From: an uncultured Thiothrix sp.
Lineage (GTDB): Bacteria; Pseudomonadota; Gammaproteobacteria; Thiotrichales; Thiotrichaceae
Reading direction: 5' to 3'
NCBI RefSeq assembly: GCF_937873765.1
Contig: NZ_CALMZC010000039.1
Location: forward strand, 1 to 64,000
DNA: 64,000 nt
Under the pieces are notes generated by a model. That model was not told the origin of the DNA and ran no database searches. It saw only the letters and a list, made by a program, of their open reading frames with translations. Both the position numbers and the translations under genes were made by a program. The number at the start of each line of letters is the position of its first letter. Within the stretch, counting starts at the first letter, position 1. Positions 1-12,011 of the stretch are shown in pieces.

Positions 1-2222
1 CTCATATCCCCGATTATCAAGAAATTCCGGGGATTTGTGTAGATACTTATGCCCTTGCGGGGGAAGGGCTGGGGAAGGGGGTAAAAGCCGGAGCTAAATT
101 ACTCTTTACCTCACGCGAGTCTTTGCCTGAGCCTTTTGCTGCGCGTCCTATTACCTTGGGGGCTTTGAGTGTGCGGGATGCTAAGGCATTGGTGTTGCAG
201 GTGATGAATCAGGAGGGGTTGCAATTGCGCACTGATGCTCAGGGGCATGAGCCAGAGCAGGTGAGGAAGTTGGTGGAGTCGGTGGGGTGTCATGCGCGGG
301 CGTTGGTGTTGTTGGCGCGGGAGTTGGCACGGTCGGGGTTGAGTGCGACGACGGAGCATATTCAGCGGATTATGCAGGATTTGCATCAGCTTTTTCCTGA
401 TCAGCGTGAGAGGTCGTTGTTTGCGAGTGTGGAGTTGTCGTTGCAGCGTTTGTCACCAGAGATGCGGGAGTGGGTGAAAGGGTTGGCGGTGTTTGAGGGG
501 GGCGGGATTCGTGATGCGGTTGCTCATGTTGTAAGTATCGAAAGAGAGCAAGCTAAACAGTTACTAGCTGGATTAATCGAGGTAGGTTTAGCCGAGGAGC
601 AAGCCTATTCCTATGTGCGTTTCGATCCTGCATTAGCGCCTTATTTAAAGTTGTGTTTGAGTGAGGATCAGTGGCAAAGCTATCAACAGCGCTGGGTAGA
701 GGTGATGGGAGCTTTGGTTGATTATTTCTATGAGCAACGTTTTCAAGATACTCAGTTAGCGGCTCAGCTTACATTGTTGGAGTTGCCTAATCTGATGCGC
801 TATTTGCAACAGCAGGTGCAGGCTTGGCAACAAAAGCAGGTGAGTAGCGATTTAGTATTAAATAAGTTGCGTTCTGTTGAGCAATTACTAGCCCCGTTAA
901 ATCAGCCTCAAGTCTTAGCAACCGTTATGCAGTGGCGGCACAGTATTGCTCAAACCATGACTGAGTGGAGTCATGCACGCTTTGAGCATGAGTTCATAAG
1001 TATTGAGCGTTTATTCCAGCAAGGTGATTTGCAGCAGGCTTTACGACATGCTCAGCAGCTATTGGCTCAATGTGAGCAAGCAGGAGCACAGGCTTATCCA
1101 GATGCTGATTATGATGGGGCATTAGCGCAATTGTTATTAGGGCGGATATTAAAAAATGGTGGTGCGTCGGCACAAGCTTTGCCCTATTTGCAAGCGGCAC
1201 AACAAGGTTTTGAGGCTTTAGGTAAGAGCGGTGCAAGGATGGTTGCTGCGTGCTTAACTGAGCAAGGCGATTGTTTTTTATATTTAGGGCAATGGGATAA
1301 AGCGGCAGAGGCATATGAACAAGCTATTCAACTAGATGAGCAAAGTGGAGCGATTAGGGATGTAGCCGTTGGGAAATTTCAACTAGCTACTGTGTACATG
1401 CAGCAACAGCGTTATGACGAGGCTTTAGCAGGTTATCAGACCGCTTTAAACCTGTTTAATCAGCTCAATGAGCCCAACACAGTGGCTGGTACATGGCATC
1501 AAATCGCTATGGTGCATCGAGAGCAACAGCACTATGCTCAAGCGGAGCAAGCCTATAAGCAATCGTTAGCGCTTAGTAGTCAGCAAAAGAATCGAGCAGG
1601 AGAGGCAAGAACTTTAGGTGAGTTAGGTAATTTATATCAGCAGTGGGGGCGCTTAGAGCAAGCTGTTACTTGTCATCAGCAAGCAGTAGATTTATATGTT
1701 GCCTTGCAAGATTTGCGGTATGAGGGTTTAGTACGCAATAATTTAGCTAATACTCTGATGCGTTTAGAGCGTTATGATGAGGCGCGTACTGAATTACAGC
1801 GAGCCATTGAGTGTAAAAAAGCATTTGGTCATGTAGCTGAACCTTGGAAAACATGGAGTATTTTATACAAGTTGGAAACAGCCTGTGACAACCCGCAAGC
1901 GGCCCAAACTGCACGGCAACAAGCCATTCAAGCCTATTTAGCCTATCGGCGTGATGGTGGGCAAACGAATACTACCGCTGCGCAGTTAGCACAGGCAGCT
2001 TTACCAGCGATGCAAGCAAAGCAATTGGATGCGATTTTGCAAAATCTACAGGAAAGAGTGGCGCAAACTCAGCAGCGCTACCTGAAAGTATTTATTCCTA
2101 AACTTAGAGAAATTATTTTAGGTAGCCGTGATAAGTCTTTAGCAGAAGATGAGGCTTTATACTATGACGATGCTGTCGAACTCTTCCTATTACTAGAACA
2201 ACTGGAAGCACTAGGCTTATAA
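1..2222 (+). CDS. STAND (NB-ARC-like) ATPase with C-terminal TPRs, 5' end missing
   Basis: The frame is open from base 3 and has no start codon of its own, so the gene begins left of the window; 739 residues are visible. The first 45 residues contain LLFTSRE and then LxALSVRDAKALV, the sensor and ARC-type features seen in NB-ARC/STAND ATPases. A winged-helix-like segment follows, and from about residue 400 on there are at least five TPR units (for example GDCFLYLGQWDKAAEAYEQA). Such proteins act as ligand-triggered switches, often in conflict or signalling roles, with the effector domain at the N-terminus, which is not visible here. Bases about 125-520 use strongly G-biased codons, while the rest is AT-richer, so the gene may be mosaic. 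A TTG at 123 is not a credible start because homology continues upstream. The family call is good; the effector is unknown. Confidence 0.75.
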   Translation, partial: HIPDYQEIPGICVDTYALAGEGLGKGVKAGAKLLFTSRESLPEPFAARPITLGALSVRDAKALVLQVMNQEGLQLRTDAQGHEPEQVRKLVESVGCHARALVLLARELARSGLSATTEHIQRIMQDLHQLFPDQRERSLFASVELSLQRLSPEMREWVKGLAVFEGGGIRDAVAHVVSIEREQAKQLLAGLIEVGLAEEQAYSYVRFDPALAPYLKLCLSEDQWQSYQQRWVEVMGALVDYFYEQRFQDTQLAAQLTLLELPNLMRYLQQQVQAWQQKQVSSDLVLNKLRSVEQLLAPLNQPQVLATVMQWRHSIAQTMTEWSHARFEHEFISIERLFQQGDLQQALRHAQQLLAQCEQAGAQAYPDADYDGALAQLLLGRILKNGGASAQALPYLQAAQQGFEALGKSGARMVAACLTEQGDCFLYLGQWDKAAEAYEQAIQLDEQSGAIRDVAVGKFQLATVYMQQQRYDEALAGYQTALNLFNQLNEPNTVAGTWHQIAMVHREQQHYAQAEQAYKQSLALSSQQKNRAGEARTLGELGNLYQQWGRLEQAVTCHQQAVDLYVALQDLRYEGLVRNNLANTLMRLERYDEARTELQRAIECKKAFGHVAEPWKTWSILYKLETACDNPQAAQTARQQAIQAYLAYRRDGGQTNTTAAQLAQAALPAMQAKQLDAILQNLQERVAQTQQRYLKVFIPKLREIILGSRDKSLAEDEALYYDDAVELFLLLEQLEALGL

Positions 2223-2301
2223 CCCTACGCCAGAGAGTGCTCTAAAAAAGACCATCATGAAATAGTTAAGCGACTGATTTAACTATCAACTAAGGCTTAG
2301 C

Positions 2302-2321
2302 ACGCCCAGTAGGCGTTTTTA
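2302..2321 (+). terminator. Rho-independent terminator after the STAND gene
   Basis: A perfect 5-bp stem (ACGCC/GGCGT) with a CAGTA loop is followed directly by TTTTT, 80 bases after the stop codon. The stem is short but the geometry is right for an intrinsic terminator. Confidence 0.55.
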
Positions 2322-2514
2322 TAGGGCATTTTAAGCACAATTTTGCTGCAGCTTGGTTAAGTAAATATAAAACTAATTTCAATTTTTTTGAAATTTATCT
2401 AAGCAAAGCTCTGTTTCACAATGAAAAAAACTAACGGGAAGCTGCTTGCCTAGGGTCAGTTTGGTTTTGATTGTTCAACTAGCTGTAAATTATTTCAAAA
2501 CTATACTAATTTTT

Positions 2515-2530
2515 AGGAATAACTCTTGCA
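2515..2530 (+). promoter_or_regulatory. Possible sigma-54 promoter for the pyrimidine-degradation operon
   Basis: AGGAATAACTCTTGCA has the GG-N10-GC spacing and a perfect TTGCA -12 element, but its -24 half matches only at GG. It lies about 105 bases before preT. The rest of the 412-base gap (2223-2634) holds only the terminator and AT-rich DNA; no other gene is seen. This is a weak call. Confidence 0.25.
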
Positions 2531-2634
2531 CGAACGCAAGCAGCACAGCTTAAACCACAGCCAAGAGAACTGCTTGACAGTAAGTCAAAGTAGTTCTGCC
2601 AGCTCTCACTAACTAGTAAAGGGAAACAAGACCT

Positions 2635-3984
2635 ATGCTTGCGAGCTTACGAAATGGTATTTGTAGTCAACGACTGGATTTAGCTACGTATCAACAAAAT
2701 TTCGCTGATGCACATCCTCCCCTCAATGCTATCCAAGCCAAAATCGAAGCTGAACGTTGTTATTATTGCTTTGCCGCACCCTGTCAAACGGCTTGCCCCA
2801 CCGGTATCGATATTCCTAGTTTTATCGCACGCATTGCACAAGATAACCCACGTGGGGCGGCTGCTAAGATTTTAGAAGAGAATGTGTTAGGTGGGATGTG
2901 CGCGCGCGTTTGCCCGACCGAGGTTTTATGTGAGCAAGCTTGTGTGCGCAATACGAACGAAGATAAGCCAGTGGACATTGGTTTATTACAACGCTTTGCG
3001 ACGGATACGTTTTTTTCTAAACCTGAACCCCCTTTATTTAGGCGAGCCGCTGATACAGGCAAGAAAATAGCTATTGTTGGTTCAGGGCCAGCCGGTTTGT
3101 CTTGTGCCCACCGTCTAGCTTGCTTAGGACACCAAATCACTTTATTTGAAGCGAAGCCTAAATTAGGCGGCTTAAATGAATATGGTTTAGCCGCCTATAA
3201 AACTCCGAATAATTTTGCTCAGCAAGAAATTGAATGGTTGCTATCGATTGGTGGCATCACTGTTCAAACTAACACCAGTCTAGGCACAGATATATTCTTT
3301 AATGATCTACTGCAAAGCTTTGATGCAGTGTTTCTAGGTTTAGGTTTAGCGGGTGTAAATGCTTTAGGGATTAGTGAACCCGAGTCTTTAGGCTTGCGCA
3401 ATGCTGTCGAGTTTATTGCTGAGTTACGCCAAGCTGAAGATTTAAGCCAATTACCTGTTGGGCGCAGAGTAGTAGTGATTGGTGGCGGGATGACTGCGAT
3501 TGATGCGGCGGTGCAAAGTCGTAAATTAGGTGCGGAGGAAGTGACGATTGTGTATCGGCGTGGGCAAGAGAGTATGAGTGCTTCTGAATATGAGCAAGAG
3601 TGGGCGAAAAGGAATGGTGTAAAAATTCGTCATTGGGCAGCTCCCCTCGAATTACACACTGGCGAAGAGGGGCAACTGACGGGAATACGTTTTGCATACA
3701 CCCAATTAGCGGAGGGTCGACTGACTCACTTGCCAGAAAGCTTTCATTTAGACGCGGATATGGTGCTAAGGGCGATTGGTCAGGCTTTTGAAGATAGTCA
3801 TGGAGTTGAAGGTTTAGAGATGCAAGGTGGCAAGATTCTCACCGATGCGAATGGCAGAACTAGTCTTAACAAAGTCTGGGCGGGTGGAGATTGCCGTTAT
3901 GGTGGGAAAGATCTCACGGTGGAGGGGGTGCAGCATGGCAAGTTAGCTGCTATCGACATTGATCGTGTCTTAAGAACAGCCTAA
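2635..3984 (+). CDS. preT: NAD-dependent dihydropyrimidine dehydrogenase, flavoprotein subunit PreT
   Basis: A 449-residue protein of the glutamate-synthase small-subunit type. The N-terminal part has the Cys clusters that bind two [4Fe-4S] centres (CYYCFAAPCQTACPTGID, then CARVCPTEVLCEQAC). An FAD-binding GSGPAGLSCA motif lies near residue 150, an NAD(P)-binding GGGMTAIDAA motif near 285, and a C-terminal GGD motif closes the flavin site. With PreA it reduces uracil or thymine with NADH, or runs in reverse, in the cytoplasm. It is first in a run of five co-directional genes and preA starts 14 bases after its stop. The ATG at 2635 sits behind AAAGGG and matches the family N-terminus. Confidence 0.92.
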   Translation: MLASLRNGICSQRLDLATYQQNFADAHPPLNAIQAKIEAERCYYCFAAPCQTACPTGIDIPSFIARIAQDNPRGAAAKILEENVLGGMCARVCPTEVLCEQACVRNTNEDKPVDIGLLQRFATDTFFSKPEPPLFRRAADTGKKIAIVGSGPAGLSCAHRLACLGHQITLFEAKPKLGGLNEYGLAAYKTPNNFAQQEIEWLLSIGGITVQTNTSLGTDIFFNDLLQSFDAVFLGLGLAGVNALGISEPESLGLRNAVEFIAELRQAEDLSQLPVGRRVVVIGGGMTAIDAAVQSRKLGAEEVTIVYRRGQESMSASEYEQEWAKRNGVKIRHWAAPLELHTGEEGQLTGIRFAYTQLAEGRLTHLPESFHLDADMVLRAIGQAFEDSHGVEGLEMQGGKILTDANGRTSLNKVWAGGDCRYGGKDLTVEGVQHGKLAAIDIDRVLRTA

Positions 3985-3998
3985 GAGAGGAGCAAGGT

Positions 3999-5303
3999 AT
4001 GGCCGATTTAAGCAGTAATTTCTTAGGTATCAAAAGTCCCAACCCTTTTTGGTTAGCCTCTGCACCGCCGACCGATAAAGAAGTCAATGTTATACGTGCT
4101 TTGGAAGCCGGTTGGGGAGGGATAGTTTGGAAAACAGTGGGTGAAGATCCGCCGGTCGTGAATGTGCATGGCCCGCGCTATGCCGCTTTATTAGGCTCTG
4201 ATCGGCGCGTGATTGGCTTCAATAATATTGAGCTGATTTCTGATCGACCGCTACAAACTAATTTAGAAGAAATGGCGCGGGTGAAAAAGCGTTTTCCTGA
4301 TCGGGCGATTATTGCCTCGATCATGGTTCCCTGTACCGAGCAAGCTTGGAAAAATATTCTGCCACAAGTGGAGGATACGGGTTGTGATGGGATTGAGCTG
4401 AATTTCGGTTGTCCGCATGGTATGAGCGAGCGCGGGATGGGTTCGGCGGTCGGGCAAGTACCTGAGTATATTCAGATGGTAACAGCGTGGTGCAAGCAAT
4501 ACAGTCGCTTACCCATTATCGTTAAACTCACCCCTAATATTACTGATATTCGTATGCCAGCGCGTGCTGCCAAAGCTGGCGGTGCAGACGCAGTATCATT
4601 GATCAATACGATCAACTCCATTATAAGCGTCGATTTGGAAAAAATGGCTATCTACCCGAATACTGATGGTGCAGGTTCGCATGGTGGTTACTGTGGCTAT
4701 GCGGTCAAACCGATTGCACTAAATATGGTAGCAGAAATTGCACGGGATCCAGAAACGGCAGGACTACCGATTTCGGGTATAGGTGGAATTACCACCTGGC
4801 GCGATGCTGCAGAATTCCTAACCCTCGGTGCGGGAACGGTACAAGTCTGTACCGCTGCAATGGTTTATGGTTTTAAGATCATTGAAGATCTTTGCGCTGG
4901 CCTTGCTAGTTTTATGGATAGTCATGGCTATCCATCCATCGACCAACTAGTCGGTAAGGCCGTACCCACCGTTAAAAACTGGAATCAACTTAATCTCAAT
5001 TATGTTGAGAAAGCGGTGATCAATCAGGATCTTTGTATCAAATGCGGGCGTTGCCACATCGTCTGTGAAGATACCTCACATCAAGCCATTTTCGCCACAA
5101 AAAATGGTGAGCGTTATTTCGAGATTAATGAAGCTGAATGTGTCGGCTGCAACTTATGTGTATCCGTTTGCCCTGTAGCGGATTGTATCAGCATGCGTGC
5201 CTTACAAGTGGGTGAGGTCGATCAACGCACAGGGCATGCAGTCAGCGGCACTTATGCCAATTGGACAACACATCCCAATAATCCGGGTGCGGGGTGTTCT
5301 TGA
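3999..5303 (+). CDS. preA: NAD-dependent dihydropyrimidine dehydrogenase, FMN and Fe-S subunit PreA
   Basis: This 434-residue protein has the dihydroorotate-dehydrogenase-like FMN barrel first, with NFGCPHGMSERGMG around residue 130; the Cys there is the catalytic acid of the family. A C-terminal ferredoxin domain carries two [4Fe-4S] motifs, CIKCGRCHIVCE and CVGCNLCVSVCPV. It reduces the 5,6 double bond of uracil or thymine using electrons relayed from PreT. The ribosome-binding site GAGAGGAG lies just before ATG 3999. Length and domain order are as usual for PreA. Confidence 0.92.
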   Translation: MADLSSNFLGIKSPNPFWLASAPPTDKEVNVIRALEAGWGGIVWKTVGEDPPVVNVHGPRYAALLGSDRRVIGFNNIELISDRPLQTNLEEMARVKKRFPDRAIIASIMVPCTEQAWKNILPQVEDTGCDGIELNFGCPHGMSERGMGSAVGQVPEYIQMVTAWCKQYSRLPIIVKLTPNITDIRMPARAAKAGGADAVSLINTINSIISVDLEKMAIYPNTDGAGSHGGYCGYAVKPIALNMVAEIARDPETAGLPISGIGGITTWRDAAEFLTLGAGTVQVCTAAMVYGFKIIEDLCAGLASFMDSHGYPSIDQLVGKAVPTVKNWNQLNLNYVEKAVINQDLCIKCGRCHIVCEDTSHQAIFATKNGERYFEINEAECVGCNLCVSVCPVADCISMRALQVGEVDQRTGHAVSGTYANWTTHPNNPGAGCS

Positions 5304-5396
5304 GTTAATGTAAACCGGTGATTTGAGTTTTGGAGGAGAGCAGTCTTAAGCCAAGTTGGATTCCTTAACCCTTTAGATGACAGGATGGTGTTAAAT

Positions 5397-8272
<2,876 letters not shown>

Positions 8273-8291
8273 CTGCATTGAGGAGGATGTG

Positions 8292-9554
8292 ATGAAACAG
8301 CAAACAGAGTTGGATATGACGAATCTGCGCGTGAATGGTGAGCGCCTCTGGGATTCCTTGATGGAACTAGCCCAAATTGGCGCGACTCCCAAAGGTGGTG
8401 TTTGTCGTTTGACACTCACCGATTTAGATAAACAAGGCCGTGATCTGGTGCTCAAATGGGCGCAAGAAGCGGGTATGACGATTACCATTGATAAGATTGG
8501 TAATGGTTTTATGCGCCGTGCTGGGCGGAATAATGCGCTACCGCCAGTAGTCACGGGTAGCCATATTGATACTCAGCCTACCGGCGGCAAGTTCGATGGT
8601 AATTATGGTGTGCTGGCGGGTTTAGAGGTGGTGCGTACGTTGAACGACTACAAAATCGAAACCGAAGCACCGATTGAAGTGGCCTTTTGGACGAATGAAG
8701 AAGGCTCGCGCTTTGTGCCTGTCATGATGGGCTCTGGTGTATTCGCTAAAGCGTTCACACTCGAACACGCTTATGCTGCGACCGATACTGAAGGTAAAAC
8801 GGTTCAAGGTGAATTAGCGCGGATTGGCTATATTGGTGAGCAAGAGCCGGGCGATCATCCGATTGGTACTTATTTTGAAACGCATATCGAGCAAGGTCCT
8901 GTACTGGAAGACAACGATAAGACCATTGGGGTCGTACAAGCCGTCTTAGGCATTCGTTGGTTTGATTGTACGGTAGTCGGGATGGAAGCACATGCAGGGC
9001 CAACCCCAATGCATTTGCGTAAAGATGCCATGCAAGGTGCGGCCGAAATCATGCAAGAAATTGTGGCTTGTGCACTCCGTCATAAGCCACATGGACGCGG
9101 TACTGTCGGCATGGTGCAGGTCTATCCGAATAGCCGCAATGTCATTCCGGGCACTGTGAAGTTCAGTATTGATCTACGTAATCATACCGATGCACTGGTC
9201 GATCAAATGGCTGATGAGGTTAAAGCATTTGCGGCAGAGGTTGCTAAGCGTCGTGGTTTAGAGATTAAAATTGAAATGGTCTCTAGTTACCCCGCACAAC
9301 CTTTTCATGCGGATTGTGTGAATGCAGTGGCTCGGGCTGCGGAAAAGCTAGGCTACTCCAATATGCCAGCCGTCTCTGGTGCTGGGCACGACGCCGTGTA
9401 TATGGCACGCCTTGCACCGAGTGGGATGATTTTCATTCCTTGCAAAGATGGCATTAGCCACAATGAAATCGAAGATGCTAAACCTGAGCATATTACCGCT
9501 GGCTGCAATGTTTTGCTGCATGCGATGTTAGAGCGAGCAGGGTTAGCAGTTTAG
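8292..9554 (+). CDS. M20-family amidohydrolase, likely beta-ureidopropionase
   Basis: A zinc-dependent hydrolase of 420 residues in the N-carbamoyl-amino-acid hydrolase / allantoate amidohydrolase family. Metal ligands are visible in GSHIDTQPTGGKFDGNYG and in FWTNEEGSRF; ETHIEQGPVLE and the dimerisation-domain motif AHAGPTPM are also typical. As last gene of the preTA operon it would release beta-alanine (or beta-aminoisobutyrate), CO2 and ammonia from the ring-opened pyrimidine. The start is ATG 8292, five bases after a perfect AGGAGG; the GTG at 8289 is too close to that site. Allantoate or hydantoin-derived substrates remain possible. Confidence 0.85.
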   Translation: MKQQTELDMTNLRVNGERLWDSLMELAQIGATPKGGVCRLTLTDLDKQGRDLVLKWAQEAGMTITIDKIGNGFMRRAGRNNALPPVVTGSHIDTQPTGGKFDGNYGVLAGLEVVRTLNDYKIETEAPIEVAFWTNEEGSRFVPVMMGSGVFAKAFTLEHAYAATDTEGKTVQGELARIGYIGEQEPGDHPIGTYFETHIEQGPVLEDNDKTIGVVQAVLGIRWFDCTVVGMEAHAGPTPMHLRKDAMQGAAEIMQEIVACALRHKPHGRGTVGMVQVYPNSRNVIPGTVKFSIDLRNHTDALVDQMADEVKAFAAEVAKRRGLEIKIEMVSSYPAQPFHADCVNAVARAAEKLGYSNMPAVSGAGHDAVYMARLAPSGMIFIPCKDGISHNEIEDAKPEHITAGCNVLLHAMLERAGLAV

Positions 9555-9566
9555 TTTCAATGGAAA

Positions 9567-9594
9567 GATAACGACCTATGCTCAGGTCGTTATC
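9567..9594. terminator. Hairpin between convergent genes
   Basis: A perfect 11-bp stem, GATAACGACCT and AGGTCGTTATC, with an ATGCTC loop lies between the operon end and the pyrC stop. There is no long T-run on either side, so this is a likely but not classical bidirectional terminator. Confidence 0.6.
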
Positions 9595-9619
9595 CTATGA
9601 CTTAAAATTACTTAAAAAT

Positions 9620-10675
9620 TTACTGTGCTTCAACTACCTGCCAGTACACATCCATCATCGGGTCAAAAGCTTGTACTTCGGTATTGCTCAATTTTAAGTT
9701 AGCTGGTGTGGCTTGAGGTTCTGTTTGTCGTTTTAAAACTAAGCGCTTTGTATTCACAGGCAAACCATAAAAAGCAGGGCCATTGAGGGAAACAAAACGT
9801 TCAAATTGATCCAAAGCATGTTCTTGCTCAAATACTTGCGCTGTGATGGCTAGTGCATTTACCACATTAAAAATCCCCGCACAGCCACAAGCCGTTTCTT
9901 TAGCATGAATGGGGTGTGGTGCTGAATCGGTACCCAAGAAAAAGCGCCGATCACCACTCACGGCAGCCGCTCGTAAAGCTAAACGATGCGATTCACGCTT
10001 AGCAACTGGCAAGCAGTAGTAATGTGGCTTAATCCCTCCGACCAGCATGGCATTACGATTAATCACTAAATGATGGGGTGTGAGCGTGGCAGCGGTATAG
10101 CTATCACAAGATACAACATAATCCACCCCGTCTTTAGTGGTCAGATGTTCAAACACAATTTTGAGATTAGGGAATTGCTTGCGGAGTGGAATCAATTTGG
10201 TTTCAATGAAGACCGCTTCCCGATCAAAAATATCTACCGCAGGATCAACGACTTCACCATGCACAAGGAAAGGCATACCCATTTCCTGCATCACCTCTAG
10301 CACGGGATAGATTTTCTCTAAATCTTTGACACCGGCTGCGGAGTTCGTGGTTGCCCCTGCGGGATAGAGTTTGACGGCTGTGACTAAACCCGATTCAAAG
10401 CCCGCTTTTACATCGGCAGCTTCAGTAGTTTCAGTCATATATAGAGTCATTAGAGGCTGAAACTGCTGGTGGCTAGGTAAAATTGCTAAGATGGCTTCAC
10501 GATAAGCTCGGGCATCTGCTGTTCTTATAACGGGAGGCTGTAGATTGGGCATAACAATCGCGCGCCCAAAATGTGCTGCGGTATAAGGCAAGACTTTCTC
10601 TAGCATTTCACCATGGCGTAAGTGTACATGCCAGTCATCAGGCATAGTGATTTCTAAGCGAGTGGGGGTAGTCAT
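9620..10675 (-). CDS. pyrC: Dihydroorotase, class II
   Basis: At 351 residues this matches the length of E. coli-type Pyr[11 protein letters not shown] gives the two metal-binding His, YPAGATTNS contains the Lys that is carbamylated, HGEV and FEHLTT supply further metal ligands, and GTDSAPH the catalytic Asp. It makes dihydroorotate from carbamoyl aspartate in de novo pyrimidine synthesis. It runs towards the degradative operon, so synthesis and breakdown genes sit back to back, perhaps by chance. Confidence 0.95.
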   Translation of the reverse strand: MTTPTRLEITMPDDWHVHLRHGEMLEKVLPYTAAHFGRAIVMPNLQPPVIRTADARAYREAILAILPSHQQFQPLMTLYMTETTEAADVKAGFESGLVTAVKLYPAGATTNSAAGVKDLEKIYPVLEVMQEMGMPFLVHGEVVDPAVDIFDREAVFIETKLIPLRKQFPNLKIVFEHLTTKDGVDYVVSCDSYTAATLTPHHLVINRNAMLVGGIKPHYYCLPVAKRESHRLALRAAAVSGDRRFFLGTDSAPHPIHAKETACGCAGIFNVVNALAITAQVFEQEHALDQFERFVSLNGPAFYGLPVNTKRLVLKRQTEPQATPANLKLSNTEVQAFDPMMDVYWQVVEAQ

Positions 10676-10848
10676 GGTTGGCTCCGCAGATAAAATAAGC
10701 GCGCCGATTTTAGCAAAAGTTCACTGAACGCTAGAGTGTTTTTCTTGGGGTTGAGTATGGATGAGGTATTTAATTCTAAGTTTGTTTAAGGCAAGAGTGC
10801 CAGCCTAAGCCGACACACTTGCTAGGGAAAGAGGAGGAGAGTCTTCGC

Positions 10849-11352
10849 TTATTGAACAGCAGCCGGTGCTGGAGTAGCTGCTGGAGCTGCTACTTGTGGC
10901 TGAACGGTTGGCGCAACTGGAGCTTGTGGCATAGACATCATCGGTGGTTGATAATAAGCCATTGGGCCATAAGGATAGCCACCATTGGATGTGGTATTGG
11001 TGAAGCCGTAGCCATTACCATAAGTATTACCCCAACCGTTGCCATTGCCTGCTAAATAGCCATTAGTATCTGCATCACCTTTGCCAACCATATCAGCATT
11101 CATGTCTGATTTGCCTTTGCCTTTGAAGGTGATTTGGAATTCAACTTCACCATCAGCATTGCCTTTGCCGCTGCCCCAACCATCTACATTGCCTTTACCA
11201 GTGCCCCAACCATTACCAGCACCGTTAGTGTAAGCACTACCATTGCCAGCGGCGGAACCGTTACCACTACCATTGCCATTGTCAAAGAATTCAGCAGAAG
11301 CAGCACCTGACAAAGCGATCAAAGCAGCGAAAGCTAAAGTTTGTAATTTCAT
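10849..11352 (-). CDS. Secreted Gly/Asn-rich protein, sulfur globule protein-like
   Basis: A 167-residue protein with a clear Sec signal peptide (MKLQTLAFAALIALSGAASA, cleaved before EFF). The mature part is built of short G-N/G-K/G-W units such as GNGNGWGNTYGNGYGF and ends in a Pro/Ala/Gln-rich tail. Low-complexity Gly/Asn/Tyr exported proteins of this kind form the envelope of periplasmic sulfur globules in Allochromatium and related sulfur oxidisers. The dsr and soe genes in the window make that role plausible. The start is ATG 11352 with AGGAG eight bases upstream; a TTG six bases earlier is less likely. A perfect AT-rich dyad lies about 60 bases upstream of the start. The assignment rests on composition and export, not on a catalytic motif. 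Confidence 0.65.
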   Translation of the reverse strand: MKLQTLAFAALIALSGAASAEFFDNGNGSGNGSAAGNGSAYTNGAGNGWGTGKGNVDGWGSGKGNADGEVEFQITFKGKGKSDMNADMVGKGDADTNGYLAGNGNGWGNTYGNGYGFTNTTSNGGYPYGPMAYYQPPMMSMPQAPVAPTVQPQVAAPAATPAPAAVQ

Positions 11353-11410
11353 GATCAAATCTCCTAACAGAATCTCTGTTTGTTTATCTTTAAGTTGAGA
11401 TAATCATAAT

Positions 11411-11426
11411 ATTAGAATTTTCTAAT
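11411..11426. promoter_or_regulatory. AT-rich dyad upstream of the sulfur-globule-like gene
   Basis: The sequence ATTAGAA-TT-TTCTAAT is a perfect inverted repeat in the promoter region of the minus-strand gene. A related dyad with the same TTAGAAT core lies before the DUF2892 gene (19902-19919). Both resemble the AT-rich operators used by ArsR-type sulfide sensors such as BigR; this resemblance is an inference. Confidence 0.4.
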
Positions 11427-11487
11427 GTAAAGAGCGCAAGGTCTAAATAATTGAAACCTACCCATTGGAGATAGGGTGGCTGGTAAG

Positions 11488-11549
11488 AAATGCATTACAT
11501 GTAATGCATTTATTGTCTTTTAGCTAAAAATGCACTATATACAATGCAT
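11488..11549. promoter_or_regulatory. hipB operator region with two AATGCA dyads
   Basis: Positions 11488-11511 are a perfect 24-base palindrome with AATGCATT at each end. A second, looser dyad (ATGCA-N10-TGCAT) at 11530-11549 overlaps the first possible start codon of hipB. Paired palindromes before an HTH antitoxin gene are typical autoregulatory operators. Confidence 0.75.
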
Positions 11550-11823
11550 GGATTTAGAAGAACTCGGTAAAGCTCTAAAACAAGCACGCAAGCAAAAGCA
11601 CTGGACTCAAGCTGAATTAGCGGAGCAGCTTGGTATGAGTCGTGCCACCGTTTCGGCCATTGAAAATGCTACGGTGAATGAAATCGGCATTCGTAAAGTC
11701 ATCGCCTTGTGCTCTCTATTAGGCTTAGAGTTACAAGTACAAACTCGCCAAACTAAACGTCCGACCTTACATGCTTTAGTCTCAGAAGCCGATCAGCGTA
11801 AACGTGGCAAAGGAAATCAATGA
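11530..11823 (+). CDS. hipB: HipB-like HTH antitoxin/repressor
   Basis: A small Xre/Cro-type DNA-binding protein. The helix-turn-helix runs through WTQAELAEQLGMSRATVSAIE, and the C-terminal LHALVSEADQRKRGKGNQ is a basic tail. It would repress its own operon through the palindromes at 11488-11549 and neutralise the kinase encoded downstream. Two starts are possible: ATG 11530 lies inside the second dyad, and ATG 11548 (MDLEELGK, 91 residues) lies just after it. Neither has a clear ribosome-binding site, so the message may be nearly leaderless. The stop overlaps the next start by 4 bases. Confidence 0.8.
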   Translation: MHYIQCMDLEELGKALKQARKQKHWTQAELAEQLGMSRATVSAIENATVNEIGIRKVIALCSLLGLELQVQTRQTKRPTLHALVSEADQRKRGKGNQ

Positions 11824-12011
11824 GTGCACAGCAGCTAGATATTTTTGTAGGTCAAGAGCGCGTGGGTGTTTTAGGGCGCAGTGAATTACAAGCGCGGACT
11901 TATTTATTCAATTATTTGCCCCAAGCTGAAGAATCCCAAGCTATTTCCCTGACGATGCCAGTCTTACCGGATCAATATAGCTTTCAACAGGGTGTGCACC
12001 CGATCTTTTAA
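11820..12011 (+). CDS. HipA N-subdomain 1 fragment (HipS-like), ends at an in-frame TAA
   Basis: Sixty-three residues matching the N-terminal subdomain of HipA kinases (LDIFVGQERVGVLGR through LPDQYSFQQGVHPIF). A TAA at 12009-12011 stops it exactly where normal HipA continues with a residue before the conserved MNLPEG. The next codon is ATG in the same frame, so a single base change at the TAA would restore one continuous HipA of about 410 residues. Either this is a nonsense mutation, or the locus works as a three-gene system like HipBST, in which a separate HipS corresponds to this subdomain and acts as antitoxin. I cannot tell which from sequence alone. Confidence 0.7.
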   Translation: MSAQQLDIFVGQERVGVLGRSELQARTYLFNYLPQAEESQAISLTMPVLPDQYSFQQGVHPIF

